DNA from: JAXGTD01 sp040775095
Lineage (GTDB): Bacteria; Pseudomonadota; Gammaproteobacteria; Chromatiales; Chromatiaceae
Direction: 5' to 3'
DNA length: 21,882 nt
NCBI GenBank assembly: GCA_040775095.1
Contig: JAXGTD010000066.1
Span: 1 to 21,882, forward strand
This document shows positions 7,182-14,480 of this stretch, piece by piece. A program made the translations under genes and the position numbers. The stretch's first letter is position 1, and every line of letters starts with the position of its first letter. The notes beneath the pieces are model-generated. The model did not search any database. It saw nothing but the letters and a program-made list of their open reading frames with translations, and was not told the origin of the DNA.

Positions 7182-8885
7182 TCAGGCCGTTCGTCGTTTC
7201 GCGGCCGCCTTCTCGATGTTCCGGGTGATGTGCCACTGCTGCGCGATTGACAAGAGTTGATTCACGGTCCAGTAGAGAACCAGCCCGGAGGGGAAGAAGG
7301 CAAAGAAGACCGTGAACACGAATGGCAGGGCCATCATGATCTTCTCCTGCATCGGATCCGGGGGCGGCGGATTGAGCCGCTGCTGAACGAACATGGATAC
7401 GCCCATGATCAGGGGCAGGACATAGTAGGGGTCTGGCGCTGTCAAGTTGGTCAACCAGAGCACGAAGGGGGCATGGCGCAGCTCGACGCTCTCGAGGAGG
7501 ACCCAATAGAGCGAAATGAAGACGGGGATCTGTACAAGGATTGGGAGGCATCCACCGAGGGGATTGACCTTTTCCTTTTTGTACAGCTCCATCATCGCCT
7601 GATTGAGCCGTTCCTTGTCGTCACCGTAGCGGTCCTTCAGAGCCTTCATGCGGGGCGTGACCTGACGCATGTGGGCCATTGATTTGTAGCTTGTCTCGGA
7701 GAGCTTGTAGAACGCGAGCTTGATTAGAATCGTCAGGATGATGATGGACCAGCCCCAGTTTCCGACGATGGCGTGGATATGCTCGAGCAGCCAAAAAATC
7801 GGCTCGGCGATGATCGTCAGCCAGCCGTAATCGACGGTGAGCTCGAGCCCCGGTGCGACATCCGCAAGATGATCCTGGAGCTTGGGGCCGGCGAAGAGCC
7901 GGTCATGGAAGGTGTACGCCGCGCCGGGCGCGATGGACACGGGCGTGGCAGTCTTTTGGCCGATGATGTAGCGCGGTTCGGTCGTGCCGTTGACGACCAT
8001 CGTGTAAAAGGTCTGAGGTTCGGCCTGTGGAGGTATCCACGCGGCCAGGAAGTAGTGTTGGATCATTGCGATCCAGCCGTCGGTGATCTGGATATCAAGC
8101 GGCTGCTCGCGCATGTTGTCGAAGGACTCTTTCTTATATTTTACGTCGGGTCCGTAGTAGACACCCCCGGTGTAGGTGTGAATGAATCGGGGTGCGTTGG
8201 GGTCATTGAGAGGGGTGCGCTGCAGCTGGTTGTAGTTTTGCGCAACGAGGCCAGCGTCGCTCTCATTTCGGATTTCCTGGGAGGCGTCAATGACGTAGCT
8301 GCCCCGTTTGAAGCGGTAGCGCTTGACGACATGTATTCCGGAAGGATCGTCGTAGGTTAGGGCAACGACGAGCTCGTTGCTTCCGTCGGCGAGGCGATAC
8401 GCTGTCTGACTCGTGTGGAACAGGGAGTTGTGATTGGGTAATTGTTTTCCGGCGGCCCCGAGCAGACCCGACTGGGCAATGAACATATTTGGCGGCTGCG
8501 CCTTGAGAAGCTGCAGCTCGTCGTCGGGTTTGTCCTGGGTGACGCTGTAGTCGCGCAGGTACAGATTTTGGATGGTTCCGCCGCGTGGGGAGATCTCGGC
8601 ATGGACGACGTCCGTGTCGACGAAGATCAAGTCCGTCGATGCCGGTTGCGTGGGTCCGACTGGGGCGGATTGCTCGACCGCGTCGGCGGGAGGTCCGGAT
8701 GGGAGGTCGGCGGGCTGCTTTTCGGTAGTCGGCGGAGCCATATCGGCCGCCGGGGATCGCTCTACTGTTGTCTTGGGCACGCCGGCAGGGGCAGTGATCG
8801 GTCCGTAGTCGGTCACCCAGGCCTGATAGATCAGGAACAGGACAGCAGCGAGCGACAAGATCAACAAGAGGCGGATGTTATCCAT
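7182..8885 (-). CDS. yidC: membrane protein insertase YidC
   Basis: YidC inserts and folds inner-membrane proteins, alone or with SecYEG. The 567-aa product (E. coli 548) has an N-terminal membrane anchor at about residues 4-24, a Pro/Ala-rich linker to about residue 85, a periplasmic beta-domain, and the conserved C-terminal five-helix core. The core includes a helix with ILTILIKLAFYKLSE, where Lys takes the place of the groove Arg of E. coli. Also present are the cytoplasmic KVNPLGGC stretch and the FPSGLVLYW segment. It ends in a basic tail (KAAAKRRTA). Its ATG overlaps the yidD stop in ATGGATAA, with no Shine-Dalgarno, which indicates coupling. Confidence 0.97.
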   Translation of the reverse strand: MDNIRLLLILSLAAVLFLIYQAWVTDYGPITAPAGVPKTTVERSPAADMAPPTTEKQPADLPSGPPADAVEQSAPVGPTQPASTDLIFVDTDVVHAEISPRGGTIQNLYLRDYSVTQDKPDDELQLLKAQPPNMFIAQSGLLGAAGKQLPNHNSLFHTSQTAYRLADGSNELVVALTYDDPSGIHVVKRYRFKRGSYVIDASQEIRNESDAGLVAQNYNQLQRTPLNDPNAPRFIHTYTGGVYYGPDVKYKKESFDNMREQPLDIQITDGWIAMIQHYFLAAWIPPQAEPQTFYTMVVNGTTEPRYIIGQKTATPVSIAPGAAYTFHDRLFAGPKLQDHLADVAPGLELTVDYGWLTIIAEPIFWLLEHIHAIVGNWGWSIIILTILIKLAFYKLSETSYKSMAHMRQVTPRMKALKDRYGDDKERLNQAMMELYKKEKVNPLGGCLPILVQIPVFISLYWVLLESVELRHAPFVLWLTNLTAPDPYYVLPLIMGVSMFVQQRLNPPPPDPMQEKIMMALPFVFTVFFAFFPSGLVLYWTVNQLLSIAQQWHITRNIEKAAAKRRTA

Positions 8886-9114
8886 CGGTACGGGTATTCC
8901 GTGGTTCGGGAACTGGATCGACGCCGCCCTCGTGCCAGGGATGGCAGCGGGAGAGACGGCGTATTGCGAGGAGGCTGCCGCGGAGTGTGCCGTGTTTTTC
9001 GACCGCGTCGATGGCGTATTGAGAGCAGCTCGGGTAGAAACGGCAGTGGTTACCCAGGAGCGGGCTGATGAAGAGCTGATAGCTGCGAAGTATCAGCCGG
9101 ATGAGCCCGCGCAT
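8878..9114 (-). CDS. yidD: membrane protein insertion efficiency factor YidD
   Basis: A 78-aa YidD protein, a small membrane-associated factor that helps YidC-dependent insertion. The family core is complete: an amphipathic N-terminus RLILRSYQLFISPLLG, then CRFYPSCSQYA with Cys24 and Cys30, and RCHPWHEGGVDPVP with Cys57. The ATG at 9114 has GAGG six bases upstream (9121-9124). The start lies inside the end of rnpA (22-bp overlap), and the stop overlaps the yidC start, so rpmH-rnpA-yidD-yidC form one tightly packed unit. Confidence 0.95.
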   Translation of the reverse strand: MRGLIRLILRSYQLFISPLLGNHCRFYPSCSQYAIDAVEKHGTLRGSLLAIRRLSRCHPWHEGGVDPVPEPRNTRTDG

Positions 9115-9518
9115 AGCGCCCCTCGTAGACGTGACCAGTGCCGGTGGAGAGATCGCAGGATCTCTTGATTGTTTGCGGCTAACACGGCGCGTTGGCACAT
9201 CACGACGATGTCGAGGGGGCATTGATCCCACCTTTGCTGACGGAAGCTCTCTCGCGTCAGCCGCTTGATGCGGCTGCGATCGACCGCGCGCGGTGCGCAC
9301 TTGCGGGAGATAGCCAATCCGAGGCGAGCGCTCGGGCACGGGGCGGGGCCGGACGGTTGGTCGGCATGTCTGGCAAGCATAACAAAGAACCGATCGGCCG
9401 ACCTGAACGGACGTTCGAAGACCTGCTGGTACTCGGCGGATTTGGTGAGACGACGGAGGCGCGTGAAACGTGCGTGAGCGCGTCGCCGGAAAGGGCCCCG
9501 GTCTTGGCCTTGGGAAAT
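9093..9518 (-). CDS. rnpA: ribonuclease P protein component, non-canonical start
   Basis: RnpA is the protein subunit of RNase P, which trims the 5' leader of pre-tRNAs. The diagnostic stretch RLGLAISRKCAPRAVDRSRI plus KRLTRESFR is present, and the N-terminal RLTKSAEYQQVFERPFRS is encoded upstream of the first ATG (9380). That ATG would give only 95 aa and delete the conserved N-terminal helix. From 9381 back through rpmH the frame is open but has no ATG, GTG or TTG. The coordinates given assume an ATT at 9518, directly after the rpmH stop, giving 141 aa; family members are usually about 115-130 aa. A sequencing error is an alternative. The end overlaps yidD. Confidence 0.8.
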   Translation of the reverse strand: MSQGQDRGPFRRRAHARFTRLRRLTKSAEYQQVFERPFRSADRFFVMLARHADQPSGPAPCPSARLGLAISRKCAPRAVDRSRIKRLTRESFRQQRWDQCPLDIVVMCQRAVLAANNQEILRSLHRHWSRLRGALCAGSSG

Positions 9519-9652
9519 TAGGGTGTCAACCGGACACGGCCCTTGGCGCGCCGCGCCTTGATGACCTTGCAGCCATTGGCGGTGGCGCTGCGGGCGCGGA
9601 AGCCGTGGGTACGCGCACGCTTCAGGCGGCTGGGCTGGAACGTCTGCTTCAT
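9518..9652 (-). CDS. rpmH: 50S ribosomal protein L34
   Basis: L34, a small basic protein of the large ribosomal subunit. The 44-aa product starts MKQTFQPSRLKRARTHGFRA, has the usual TANG turn and RRAKGR motif, and ends RVRLTP, slightly shorter than the E. coli tail. ATG at 9652 is preceded by GAGG at 9661-9664, spacing 8. It is the first gene of the minus-strand unit and is driven by the promoter at 9808-9836 through a leader of about 150 nt. Confidence 0.97.
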   Translation of the reverse strand: MKQTFQPSRLKRARTHGFRARSATANGCKVIKARRAKGRVRLTP

Positions 9653-9807
9653 GTCGGGAACCTCGGAAGATGGCTAAAGATTGACGCTGCCGCGGTACGC
9701 GTCTTCGGTGGCGAAGAGCTGTGCGGCAAACGCGGAAACGAGCAGACCCGACCGGATCGGAGCCCGTGGGTCCCGGTCGCAGAGGGGTCGGTTAAAAAAG
9801 GCTCCGA

Positions 9808-9836
9808 ATTGTAGGCTGGGGGGGCCACCAGGTCAA
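9808..9836 (-). promoter_or_regulatory. sigma70-like promoter for rpmH
   Basis: On the minus strand TTGACC (9836-9831) and TACAAT (9813-9808) are separated by exactly 17 bases. Both hexamers are one base from consensus. It points to rpmH, 155 bp upstream of the start codon. Confidence 0.72.
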
Positions 9837-9867
9837 TGACTTTGCGCCGGGAGAGGCGAAATTCGGG

Positions 9868-9876
9868 TGTGGATAA
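9868..9876 (-). promoter_or_regulatory. DnaA box, perfect consensus, upstream of the rpmH promoter
   Basis: TGTGGATAA on the plus strand (TTATCCACA on the minus strand) is 31 bp upstream of the rpmH -35 and between the divergent rpmH and dnaA genes. It could mediate DnaA autoregulation or be a remnant of an origin. Confidence 0.72.
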
Positions 9877-10244
9877 CCGGCCCGGAGGGGGATAGACTGC
9901 GGGGGTTCCTTCTGGCTACGAGCGGCGCCTTCCCTGCCTGTGCGGGGATAGCGCAGGGTGTCCCGTTGCCGGTGCCTTGCCCGTGTGGGTTCGCCGTCAT
10001 GGCCGGTTCATTAACATCCAGCGATGCGCGGGTCTGGGACTTTTGGCGGTGAATCGCTGATGGAGTCCGATTTCAATTCGATCCGCTGGCATTGTTTGAA
10101 TCTGTGGTTCTCACGAGCCTCGAGTCGCCGCAGGTGGTGGACCATCTGCACCCGGGGGCAGAAGGGATTGCCCCAAGCGAACGTTTCTGCTGCCGGGTCC
10201 AATTGGCTCGGACAGCAACAGACCATTGGGGGGTTAGATCAGAC

Positions 10245-11606
10245 TTGGACATCTGGAAAGAGTGTTCCCAATTACTGAAGGCGGAGTTGACCGCGCTGGA
10301 GTATACAACCTGGGTGCTCCCACTCCAGGCGCGCGATGAGGGCGCGCGTTTGCGTCTCTATGCGCCGAACCGTTTCGTACATGATCATCTGCGAGGAGGC
10401 TACGAGGAACGCATAAAGACGTTGTGTGCTCAGGTCAGCCAGGGGAGAGTCCGACAGGTGTCGTTCGAGATTGGCTCGCTACGCGCCGCGGCGGACTCGG
10501 CAAGAAGCGGCTCACGTCCCTCGGAGAGCGGAGGCATGGATCGGGGGGGCGCGCAGGTCGGCGTCGATGCCGCGAATCGGCGGGCGGAGGGCCGGATCAA
10601 TGAGGCCTTCTCGTTTGAGACCTTCGTCGAGGGGAAGTCGAACCAGCTTGCGCGCGCCGCGTCGGTGCAGATCGGGATGAATCCCGGCGTCGCGTACAAT
10701 CCACTGTTCATTTATGGGGGGGTTGGTTTAGGGAAGACGCATCTGATGCACGCCGTTGGTAATACGATTATCGATACCAATCCGACGGCGCGGGTGGTCT
10801 ACGTCCACTCAGAGCGGTTCGTCTCAGAGATGATCAAGGCGCTCCAGCACAACAAGATCGATGACTTCAAGCGACGCTATCGGGGAGTCAACGCGCTCCT
10901 GATCGATGACGTGCAGTTCTTCGCGGGCAAGGATCGGTCGCAGGAGGAGTTTTTTCACACGTTCAATGCGTTGTTCGAATCGCAACAGCAGATCGTTTTG
11001 TCCAGCGACCGTTTCCCGAAGGAGGTCGCCGGACTCGAGGAGCGGCTGAGGTCGCGTTTCGGTTGGGGGCTGACCGTGGCGATCGAGCCGCCCGATTTGG
11101 AAACGCGTGTGGCGATCCTGCAGAGCAAGGCGACGTTGTTGAAGGTGGTTTTGCCGGAAGACGTCGCGTTTTTTGTCGCCAAACGGATGCGTTCGAACAT
11201 CCGGGAGCTTGAAGGTGCGTTGCGCCGACTTATCGCAAACTCGCAGTTCATGGGAGTGCCAATCAACGTAGAGTTTGCGAAGTCGGCACTGCGGGATATG
11301 CTGGTGGCGCAGGACAAACAGGTCACGATCGATAACATTCAGAAGGTCGTGGCCAACTATGACAAGATCCGCGTCACGGATCTGCTATCGGTAAAGCGGA
11401 CACGTTCTATTGCGCGGCCCAGGCAAATGGCGATGGCCTTGGCGAAGGAGCTGACGAAGCATAGTCTGCCAGAGATCGGCAATGCCTTCGGGGGTCGAGA
11501 CCACAGTACGGTGATCCATGCGACGCGACGGATTGAGGCGCTGCGCGGGAGTGATTCGCTTCTGGAGGAGGACTACAAGAATCTGTGGAGGACACTGACC
11601 GGTTGA
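10245..11606 (+). CDS. dnaA: chromosomal replication initiator DnaA
   Basis: DnaA binds origin boxes, oligomerises with ATP and opens the duplex. The 453-aa product has domain I (DIWKECSQLLKAELTALEY), a short linker, the AAA+ domain with Walker A GGVGLGKT at 158-165 and Walker B LLIDD at 218-222, an arginine-rich ERLRSRFGWG segment near 266-275, and the DNA-binding domain IV with the signature GRDHSTVIHA at 417-426. The start is TTG at 10245, placed by family alignment; GGGGGG at 10228-10233 lies 11 bases upstream. The frame is open further upstream (to 10092), but that stretch is not DnaA-like. dnaN follows after 101 bp. Confidence 0.97.
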   Translation: MDIWKECSQLLKAELTALEYTTWVLPLQARDEGARLRLYAPNRFVHDHLRGGYEERIKTLCAQVSQGRVRQVSFEIGSLRAAADSARSGSRPSESGGMDRGGAQVGVDAANRRAEGRINEAFSFETFVEGKSNQLARAASVQIGMNPGVAYNPLFIYGGVGLGKTHLMHAVGNTIIDTNPTARVVYVHSERFVSEMIKALQHNKIDDFKRRYRGVNALLIDDVQFFAGKDRSQEEFFHTFNALFESQQQIVLSSDRFPKEVAGLEERLRSRFGWGLTVAIEPPDLETRVAILQSKATLLKVVLPEDVAFFVAKRMRSNIRELEGALRRLIANSQFMGVPINVEFAKSALRDMLVAQDKQVTIDNIQKVVANYDKIRVTDLLSVKRTRSIARPRQMAMALAKELTKHSLPEIGNAFGGRDHSTVIHATRRIEALRGSDSLLEEDYKNLWRTLTG

Positions 11607-11707
11607 AAGCCGCCGGAAAGGCGCCGCGGGGCCCTGGGTTTGGTGTTCTCGTGGTGCAGGGTCTGGTCCGGTTATGATGCCAGGTCTTGACACATAGCTA
11701 GAGAGAC

Positions 11708-12817
11708 ATGATGCAGATAGAAATCGCCAGGGCAGACCTGCTGCCTGCGCTGAGTATAGTGACCGGGGTTGTGGAGCGGCGGCAGACGTTGCCGATTCTG
11801 GGGAATGTCCTCTTGGTCGCGAAGGATGGGATGTTGAGCGCGACAACGACGGATTTGGAGATCCAGGTCAATACGCAGACCCCGTGCAACGTGGCCGATG
11901 ACGGCGAGGTGACCTTGCCGGCCCGGAAGACCGTGGATATTTGTCGCGCGCTGCCGGAGGGCGCATCGGTGAAGATACGCACCGATGGTGAGAGGGCGAC
12001 GATCAACTCGGGGCGGAGTCGGTTCGTGCTCAGCACATTGCCCGCTGGTGATTTCCCGACCATCGAGGAGTCGGACGCGGGGTCGAGTGTGACCCTCGAG
12101 CAGGGAGTTCTGCGCAGGCTGCTGGAGAAGGCGTCCATCGCGATGGCGCAACAGGACGTGCGCTACTATCTCAATGGGGTGTTGCTCGAGCTGACGGAGG
12201 GGAGGGTGGTTGCTGTGGCCACCGACGGACATCGGCTGGCAAAGGTCGAACAAGGGGTGGCCGGGGCGGAGGGATTTGAAGAGAGGCTCCAGGTGATCAT
12301 TCCGGCGAAGACCGTGATGGAATTGAAGCGACTGTTGGAGACGAGTGGCCACGAGGTGCGGGTTGAGTTGTCGCAACGTTCACTCCGAGCGGAGATTGGG
12401 GACACCAAGGTGACATCGAAGCTGGTCGATGGCCGCTATCCGGACTACGAGCGTGTGATCCCAAAAGACCTTTCCCGTTGCGCAATCATCGATCGGGATC
12501 TCTTGCGAGGGGCGTTGCAACGCGCCGCGATTCTGTCGAACGAGAAGTATAAAGGGGTTCGGGTGACATTTGAGCCCGGGGCCTTGCGACTGCAGTCGCA
12601 GAATCCGGAGAAGGAAGAGGCCGAGGACGAGATCGGGATCGAGTTCAGTGGGGAGGCGACGACGTTCGGATTCAACGTGGCGTACATCCTGGACGTCTTG
12701 AACGCGCTGGATGGGGATCGTGTCGAGGTCACTTTCAACGATTCCAGCAGCAGCGCGATCTGGCGGAACGAGGGGGTGGACTCGGAGACCTTTGTGATTA
12801 TGCCGATGCGGCTTTAG
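11708..12817 (+). CDS. dnaN: DNA polymerase III beta subunit (sliding clamp)
   Basis: The beta clamp encircles DNA and tethers polymerase III and repair partners. The 369-aa product has the family length (E. coli 366), a typical N-terminus (MQIEIARADLLPALSIVTGV), the TTDLEIQ segment of the first domain, the ATDGHRLAKVE segment of the second, and the C-terminal VIMPMRL that forms part of the partner-binding pocket. Two ATG codons in tandem (11708, 11711) follow a GAGAGA ribosome site at 11701-11706. A possible -10 TATGAT lies upstream near 11673 but has no good -35, so expression may depend on dnaA transcription. Confidence 0.97.
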   Translation: MMQIEIARADLLPALSIVTGVVERRQTLPILGNVLLVAKDGMLSATTTDLEIQVNTQTPCNVADDGEVTLPARKTVDICRALPEGASVKIRTDGERATINSGRSRFVLSTLPAGDFPTIEESDAGSSVTLEQGVLRRLLEKASIAMAQQDVRYYLNGVLLELTEGRVVAVATDGHRLAKVEQGVAGAEGFEERLQVIIPAKTVMELKRLLETSGHEVRVELSQRSLRAEIGDTKVTSKLVDGRYPDYERVIPKDLSRCAIIDRDLLRGALQRAAILSNEKYKGVRVTFEPGALRLQSQNPEKEEAEDEIGIEFSGEATTFGFNVAYILDVLNALDGDRVEVTFNDSSSSAIWRNEGVDSETFVIMPMRL

Positions 12818-12839
12818 GGGGCTGTTTTGGTGACTGGTC

Positions 12840-13877
12840 GTGGCGCGGCTTGAGCGTGTCCGGGGTTCTGGATTGCGGGTCTTGGAGCGGTTCGATCTTT
12901 CGCCCTCAGCGGGTTTGAACTGGGTGGTCGGGGAAAATGGGGCGGGTAAGACCACTTTTCTGGAGGCGCTCTACATCCTGAGCCGCGGCAGGTCCTTTCG
13001 CGGGAAACGCTACGGGCCGGTCGTCTCGGATGGAGCGGCAGGGGCCCGGATCGAGGCCGTCGTTGACGAGGACGGATTTGAGGATGTGGTCTCGTGGAAG
13101 CAGGAACGCTTGGGCGCGAGCGTCGGGGAAGGGATCTCGTCCGGGAGGGCCGCATTCTTGGTGAGGCTCATTGGCGAGTCTGCCAACGCGCTATTGGAGG
13201 GGGAGCCGGGAATGCGGAGGCGTTTCGTCGATTGGAACCTGTTCCACGTGGAACCTGGTTTCGCATCCCTGAGATCGCGGTTCCGGCGGGTGTCGGCGCA
13301 GCGCAATGCTTGGCTGCGCCAGGGCGGTCTCGGGGCGCCCGTCTGGGATGCGTTTTACGCGGACCTCGCCACCGCAATCGATGACCGGAGGACACGGTTC
13401 ATTCTCGCGCTTGGTGAACGGTTCACGGATCTTCTGAAACGTGCCGGGGTGTTGCCAGAGTTGGCGGCGCGTTGGCACTCGGGCCTGCGTGAAGGGGAGT
13501 CGATCGCGGCGGCGATCGAGCGCACGCGGGCGGGCGACATCGGTCGCGGCTACACCTTCTTCGGCCCGTCCAGGGGAGACCTGGTGCTGAGAAAGGACGG
13601 GCGGGTCTGGGTGGGATCGCGCGGAGAGAATAAGGTTGCCGCCGCGTTTCTTCAAGTTGCGGCGGATGGGGTCATCAGGGGGGCGGGCGGACGCGCTCCG
13701 GTGTGGTTGCTCGACGACCTGGCATCGGAATTGAGCCCGGACAACACAAACCTGGTGCTGCGGACGGTCGTCGAGGCGGGCGGACAGGTCTTCGCAACCG
13801 CGCTTGGCGAGCGGAGCATGGTCAAGGGTGACATCAATGCCGCCGTGTTCCACGTGAAACATGGTGTCGTGGCGTGA
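12840..13877 (+). CDS. recF: DNA replication and repair protein RecF
   Basis: RecF is an SMC/ABC-like ATPase that loads RecA at gapped DNA with RecO and RecR. The 345-aa product has Walker A GENGAGKTT at 31-39, the conserved DW..FHVEPGF block around residues 131-142, the GPSRGDLVLRKDG block, and the Walker B-like VWLLDDLASEL. The signature region reads SRGENK where E. coli has SRGQLK. The GTG start at 12840, 22 bp after dnaN, aligns with family N-termini; the ribosome site is weak. Two parS sites lie within the coding sequence at 13240-13255 and 13846-13861. Confidence 0.95.
   Translation: MARLERVRGSGLRVLERFDLSPSAGLNWVVGENGAGKTTFLEALYILSRGRSFRGKRYGPVVSDGAAGARIEAVVDEDGFEDVVSWKQERLGASVGEGISSGRAAFLVRLIGESANALLEGEPGMRRRFVDWNLFHVEPGFASLRSRFRRVSAQRNAWLRQGGLGAPVWDAFYADLATAIDDRRTRFILALGERFTDLLKRAGVLPELAARWHSGLREGESIAAAIERTRAGDIGRGYTFFGPSRGDLVLRKDGRVWVGSRGENKVAAAFLQVAADGVIRGAGGRAPVWLLDDLASELSPDNTNLVLRTVVEAGGQVFATALGERSMVKGDINAAVFHVKHGVVA
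13240..13255 (+). promoter_or_regulatory. parS: parS site (ParB-binding), inside recF
   Basis: TGTTCCACGTGGAACC has a perfect 14-bp palindrome (13241-13254) and matches the bacterial parS consensus TGTTNCACGTGAAACA with two changes that complete the dyad, the form I recall for Pseudomonas parS. It nucleates ParB for origin segregation. It encodes Leu-Phe-His-Val-Glu-Pro of RecF. Confidence 0.85.
13846..13861 (+). promoter_or_regulatory. parS: parS site (ParB-binding), at the recF 3' end
   Basis: TGTTCCACGTGAAACA fits the parS consensus TGTTNCACGTGAAACA at every position. It encodes Val-Phe-His-Val-Lys-His near the RecF C-terminus and lies 606 bp from the first site. Confidence 0.9.
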
Positions 13878-14480
13878 CCAGATCCCCGATTCCGTCCGAC
13901 TTTTCCTTCTCCGGCTCCCCCAGAAGCATCTGTGCCGCACCATGGCCTGCCGTGTCTGGGGGGTGCGTCTGGCAACGCGAGGAGCGCTAATCGGCGTTGA
14001 TGCGCGAGCTGAAGATAGGCCCGCGATCGCCGAGCTCACACCTCGCTGAATAGTCCGGATCAGGCCGAGCACGGGGTCCTCGCCGTCCACCCCTGGATGG
14101 ACAGCACCATCAATCGCTGTTTCCTGCAGTGCGACCCCGCGGGCGGAGAGCCGCCTGCGTTCGCCCGCCGACCGGTTCCGGGCGCATGCACCCGGACGCG
14201 CAATCCCGCCGCCCCATCCTGTTTCCGCGTCCTCTGTGCCGCCGTTTGCACCCCAACAAGCGCTATAATGCGACGTCGCCCAGACAGCGTGGTGGCCGGT
14301 GCGGATAGGCCAAGACGGGTGCCGAGACGAATGTCTCCGCATGCTGCGTCCCCGCCTCGCCCCCGCTTGTTCTCCTCAACGAATCCTATCTGGCCTGCAT
14401 ACGACGGAGCCCGCGCTCGGTCTCAGGGTTTTCCACCCGGTGTCGCCAGCACTATCACCGAATGGACGCCGAGAAGACGC
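13878..14480. other. recF-gyrB intergenic region
   Basis: A 603-bp gap with C-rich plus strand (for example 16 G against 30 C in 14161-14220), unlike the G-rich recF before it. A frame is open into gyrB from 14097, but its sequence is not GyrB-like and ATG 14481 is the family start. The only recognisable signal is a TATAAT at 14264-14269. No RNA gene or repeat was recognised. Confidence 0.55.
14264..14269 (+). promoter_or_regulatory. possible -10 element for gyrB
   Basis: A perfect TATAAT stands out in GC-rich DNA, 211 bp upstream of the gyrB start. Candidate -35 hexamers 16-18 bases upstream (around GCCGTTT) match poorly, so this is tentative. Confidence 0.35.

Larger units (their letters stand above)
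9653..10244. other. rpmH-dnaA divergent intergenic region
   Basis: A 592-bp gap between divergent rpmH and dnaA, the oriC location in Pseudomonas. Here it has the rpmH leader and promoter, one perfect DnaA box (9868-9876) and no cluster of boxes or marked AT-rich unwinding tract. The dnaA side (9880-10244) is GC-rich, and I see no clear promoter for dnaA in it; short open frames there do not look like proteins. Confidence 0.6.

Noticed and set aside
7147..7551. In-frame N-terminal extension of mnmE into yidC
   Set aside because: The extension is antisense-free shadow of the yidC 3' end in another frame; family alignment begins at SNRDSIAAIATAPG.
10092..10244. In-frame upstream extension of dnaA
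   Set aside because: The 51 residues have no DnaA similarity, while domain I begins at DIWKECSQ.
11673..11693. Promoter for dnaN from TATGAT and TTGACA in the dnaA-dnaN gap
   Set aside because: The TTGACA is downstream of the TATGAT and too near the start codon, and no -35 is properly spaced from TATGAT.
14097..14480. In-frame N-terminal extension of gyrB
   Set aside because: The 128 extra residues are not GyrB-like, and MTYDSANIKVLRGLDAVRTR at 14481 is the family N-terminus.
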